A DNA stretch of 39,227 nucleotides from Bordetella parapertussis (GTDB taxonomy: Bacteria; Pseudomonadota; Gammaproteobacteria; Burkholderiales; SG8-41). A program made the translations under genes and the position numbers. How positions within the stretch are numbered: position 1 is the first letter of the stretch; the number at the start of each line of letters is the position of its first letter. The stretch is taken from the NCBI GenBank assembly GCA_945864585.1, contig CAMBCF010000041.1, forward strand, positions 1-39,227, in the 5' to 3' direction. The notes under the pieces are model-generated. The model was not told where the DNA came from and ran no database searches. It saw nothing but the letters and a program-made list of their open reading frames with translations. Positions 37,093 through 39,227 of this stretch are shown piece after piece.

Positions 37093-37419
37093 ATGAAGGC
37101 ACTCAGCCTGGCACTGGCGGCGCTGATCGTGCTGATACAGTACCCGCTGTGGCTGGGTAAGGGGAGTTGGATGCGGGTGTGGGAAGTCGACCGGCAGATC
37201 GCATCGCAGCGGGAAAAAAATAGCGGGTCGCAAGTGCGTAATAACATTATTGAGGCCGAAGTGCGCGATCTGAAGCAGGGCCTGGAAGCGATTGAAGAGC
37301 GCGCGCGCAGCGAACTGGGCATGATTAAACAGGACGAGATATTTTTTCAGTTACTGCAGCCGGGGCAGAGTGTTCCGCCGGCGCCCGCAGCGCCTGCGGC
37401 CAAGGCCGCAGCTAAATAA
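37093..37419 (+). CDS. ftsB: Cell division protein FtsB
   Basis: A small bitopic divisome protein that forms the FtsQ-FtsB-FtsL complex. The 108 residues start with a single transmembrane helix (LSLALAALIVLIQYPLWLG, about 4-22). A periplasmic coiled coil follows (about 35-78; EVRDLKQGLEAIEERARSEL), then the conserved LGMIKQDEIFFQLL. The tail is Ala/Pro-rich (PPAPAAPAAKAAAK). The position directly after eno is the usual one. Start ATG 37093. folD follows after 9 bp. Confidence 0.93.
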   Translation: MKALSLALAALIVLIQYPLWLGKGSWMRVWEVDRQIASQREKNSGSQVRNNIIEAEVRDLKQGLEAIEERARSELGMIKQDEIFFQLLQPGQSVPPAPAAPAAKAAAK

Positions 37420-37428
37420 CCCTTCATC

Positions 37429-38280
37429 ATGACGGCACAAATTATCGACGGCGCTGCGCTCGCAAAACAAAAAATAATTGAATTAAAACAGATAGTTACG
37501 GAACTTATAGCACGGGGAATGCATCCCGGCCTGGCGACCGTGCAAGTGGGCGATGATGCGGCATCGCGCATATACGTGCGCAACAAGGTGCGCGCCTGCA
37601 CTGAAGCGGGTGTGAGTTCCGTGCATCACGATCTGCCGGGCAGCAGCAGCGAGGGCGACGTACTGCAACTGCTCAATAGGCTTAATCGCGACCCCAAGGT
37701 ACACGGCATTATTGTGCAATTGCCGGTGCCCCGGCATCTGGATGCGCGGCGTTTGTCACAGGCGATTGCGGTGGCGAAAGATGTAGACGGCTTCAATTGG
37801 CAAAATCTCGGCGCATTGGTGGAAGGCGCGCCGGGCATGTTGCCCTGCACCCCGCGCGCAACGATGGTGATGCTGGACAGCGCGAAAATTCCGCTTGAGG
37901 GCCGTCACGCCGTGGTGGTGGGGCGCAGCAACATTGTGGGTAAACCGGTGGCGCTGTTGCTGATCGGGCGCGGTGCGACGGTAACGGTATGCAACTCGCG
38001 CACGCCGGACCTGGGCGCGGTGACGCGTCAGGCCGACATACTGGTGGTGGCCACCGGCAAGGCCGGACTGATCACCCGCGCCATGGTAAAGCCTGGCGTT
38101 GCGGTGATTGATGTCGGCATCAATCGTTTGCCGAGCGGCAAGATCGTTGGCGACGTGGCGTTTGATGAAGTGAAAGAAATCGCCGGCTGGATCACGCCGG
38201 TGCCGGGCGGTGTGGGGCCGATGACGGTGGCGATGCTGGTTGAAAATACCGTCAACGCCGCTGCGCGCGTGGCAGCCTGA
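37429..38280 (+). CDS. folD: Bifunctional methylenetetrahydrofolate dehydrogenase / methenyltetrahydrofolate cyclohydrolase
   Basis: Interconverts 5,10-methylene- and 10-formyl-tetrahydrofolate with NADP in one-carbon metabolism. The 283 residues show the family signatures YVRNKVRACTEAGV (with the active Lys), VDGFNWQNLG, LPCTPRATM, VVVGRSNIVGKPVALLL and the C-terminal TPVPGGVGPMTVAML. The gene is complete. Start ATG 37429, 9 bp after ftsB, so it may be part of the same transcript. It converges with a small membrane-protein gene, with one base between their stop codons. Confidence 0.96.
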   Translation: MTAQIIDGAALAKQKIIELKQIVTELIARGMHPGLATVQVGDDAASRIYVRNKVRACTEAGVSSVHHDLPGSSSEGDVLQLLNRLNRDPKVHGIIVQLPVPRHLDARRLSQAIAVAKDVDGFNWQNLGALVEGAPGMLPCTPRATMVMLDSAKIPLEGRHAVVVGRSNIVGKPVALLLIGRGATVTVCNSRTPDLGAVTRQADILVVATGKAGLITRAMVKPGVAVIDVGINRLPSGKIVGDVAFDEVKEIAGWITPVPGGVGPMTVAMLVENTVNAAARVAA

Positions 38281-38281
38281 A

Positions 38282-38422
38282 TCAACAGTAAAACGCGTCG
38301 GCGAAATTGAACAGCATTTCCGCGCTCAGGTAGCCGCGAAATCCCATAAAGCACAGCACGCCAACGATCAAGGCCATCACGGCCCAGATCAGCGCGCGGC
38401 GTGTTTGTGACATGTGCATCAT
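38282..38422 (-). CDS. Small single-span membrane protein
   Basis: A frame of 43-46 codons depending on start (ATG 38413, 38419 or 38422) reads SQTRRALIWAVMALIVGVLC, then FMGFRGYLSAEMLFNFADAF, YC and stop. It has a basic N-terminus, one clear membrane helix (about residues 12-30) and a soluble end. The pattern looks coding rather than random, and it resembles small uncharacterised betaproteobacterial proteins with an FRGYLSPE-type motif, from memory. No strong ribosome site was found. It converges on folD. Function unknown. Confidence 0.5.
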   Translation of the reverse strand: MMHMSQTRRALIWAVMALIVGVLCFMGFRGYLSAEMLFNFADAFYC

Positions 38423-38513
38423 CTGCGTTAACCGGTGTGGACCCGCTTGTCCTAGAATTTCAATGATTATCGCACAATGCGTATAACCTGAATAGAATCA
38501 GGGGATTAGATCA

Positions 38514-38540
38514 CGTGCCTGGTGTAAGGCACGGTATAAT
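38514..38540 (+). promoter_or_regulatory. Possible promoter with an adjoining 7-bp dyad operator
   Basis: CGTGCCT (38514-38520) and AGGCACG (38527-38533) form a perfect dyad with a 6-base centre, directly followed by TATAAT (38535-38540). A dyad touching the -10 element would suit a repressor site for the gene starting at 38599. The -35 hexamer is not convincing. Nothing else was recognised in the 176-bp gap. Confidence 0.4.
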
Positions 38541-38598
38541 CACGTATTATTCCGCGCCATCCAGTGTCAATTCTGCGCCTAACACGAAGCTGTTTATC

Positions 38599-39227
38599 TT
38601 GAGTAACCCTACGTTTTCTTCGCCGAGTGGCATCGCTTTCGCTGACTTTTACCGGCGCGAGGGGCTACAGCGCATAGACGAGCTGTTTCTCGCAAAGCTC
38701 GCGGCTGCCGATCAGACGCTGCATACGCAATTGATCGCCGCGCGCGCCGCGCCGTCGGCGCTTGCGGGCAAGCAGGAATCGGAATTGCTGCTGGCGTTGA
38801 CCTCGCATCTGGAAGATTTCCTGGCGTGGTTGTTCGCCATTGAATCGGAGGTGGCTGCGCTGACAGCGCGCCACCTTGAGTTGTCACCGATCTACAGCGT
38901 GAAGCGCTTGTTCGTGCAGCGTAAGGCGGCAAACAAATATAAAGGCGCGGTGGCTGAGCAGTTCAATGGGCCGGAACTGGCGTTGCGGCTGGAACCGATG
39001 ATGGGCGAAACGCTCACCGAACTGGGCTTCGCGAAAAAAGTGCTTGAGTGGCAAAAAGACGAATCCGCCCATGCCGATAAACTTGAGGTGGCGCTGCAAT
39101 ATGCCGCGTGGGCTTTGCAGACTGCGGCGGGGCGCAGGAAGCATCACGACGGCGTTTTGTTCAAAGCGCCGCACAAGCTCGACATGCAGCACCTGGTGCC
39201 CAGCGCAACGGAATCGGCGCAAGGTTA
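38599..39227 (+). CDS. Partial CDS, possible N-terminal region of a large FAD/NAD(P)-dependent oxidoreductase
   Basis: A frame open to the window end begins at TTG 38599 (LSNPTFSSPSGIAFADFYRR) and gives 209 codons. The sequence is helical and rich in Ala and Leu, with SPIYSVKRLFVQRKAANKY near residues 100-118 and a GVLFKAPHKLDMQHLVP segment near the edge. It resembles, from memory, the N-terminal extension of large pyridine-nucleotide-disulfide/glutamate-synthase-like oxidoreductases of betaproteobacteria. No nucleotide-binding motif is reached within the window, so the product name is tentative. No ATG lies before the conserved-looking part; the next in-frame ATG is far inside (about 38998). 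Upstream lies a TATAAT with a dyad. Confidence 0.5.
   Translation, partial: MSNPTFSSPSGIAFADFYRREGLQRIDELFLAKLAAADQTLHTQLIAARAAPSALAGKQESELLLALTSHLEDFLAWLFAIESEVAALTARHLELSPIYSVKRLFVQRKAANKYKGAVAEQFNGPELALRLEPMMGETLTELGFAKKVLEWQKDESAHADKLEVALQYAAWALQTAAGRRKHHDGVLFKAPHKLDMQHLVPSATESAQG

Overview
The window looks like the chromosome of a GC-rich betaproteobacterium, probably Burkholderiales or a relative. The reasons are the gene neighbourhoods pyrG-kdsA-eno-ftsB, bamD/rluD-pgeF and phaC-phaB-phaR, two genes for Bug-type periplasmic binding proteins, and a tesA/ybbA/ybbP arrangement shared with gammaproteobacteria. Most of it is orderly housekeeping DNA. No tRNA, rRNA or CRISPR array was seen. 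Both ends cut genes: lysS lacks its 5' end, and a probable large oxidoreductase runs off the right edge.

Layout. 1-9.8 kb: lysS, acetoacetyl-CoA synthetase, a RAYT-type transposase unit with perfect 12-bp inverted ends, bamD diverging from rluD-pgeF, a ZIP transporter, then two adjacent decayed genes (a CocE-type hydrolase and a Bug protein), both with internal deletions. 9.8-15 kb: polyhydroxyalkanoate genes phaC, phaB, phaR, then rimO and a DUF1232 membrane protein. 15-20 kb: a DinG-like Fe-S helicase, a deletion-scarred remnant of an integron integrase, and a divergent selenium pair, mnmH and selD. selD is itself a selenoprotein gene, with an in-frame TGA and a SECIS-like hairpin. 20-27.5 kb: a methyltransferase, tesA diverging from ybbA-ybbP, rmuC, mtfA, and ada with an Ada-box-like site. 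27.5-33.2 kb is the accessory part: cupin, quinone-oxidoreductase-like and carboxymuconolactone-decarboxylase-like genes, an orphan RAMP protein resembling type IV CRISPR Csf3, a scrap with a HlyD-like C-terminus, a Fic protein between two tiny overlapping ORFs, and an intact Bug gene. 33.2-38.3 kb: pyrG, kdsA, eno, ftsB and folD, all co-oriented, then a small membrane protein on the other strand.

Two themes stand out. First, several unrelated short palindromic repeats sit exactly at gene 3' ends. In four genes (the dinG-like helicase, ybbA, mtfA, ada) the stop codon lies inside the repeat; for the helicase, ybbA and ada the last residues also come from it. Other gene ends (rmuC, phaB, aacS, bamD) touch or nearly touch such an element. 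Second, the accessory genes show a recurrent decay style, in which internal deletions join the head and tail of a gene (CocE, Bug, integrase, perhaps HlyD).

Functional links: aacS, phaB and phaC can connect acetoacetate, acetoacetyl-CoA, 3-hydroxybutyryl-CoA and polymer, with PhaR as regulator. SelD supplies selenophosphate to MnmH and to selenocysteine synthesis, including its own. bamD, kdsA and ftsB serve the envelope and cell division.
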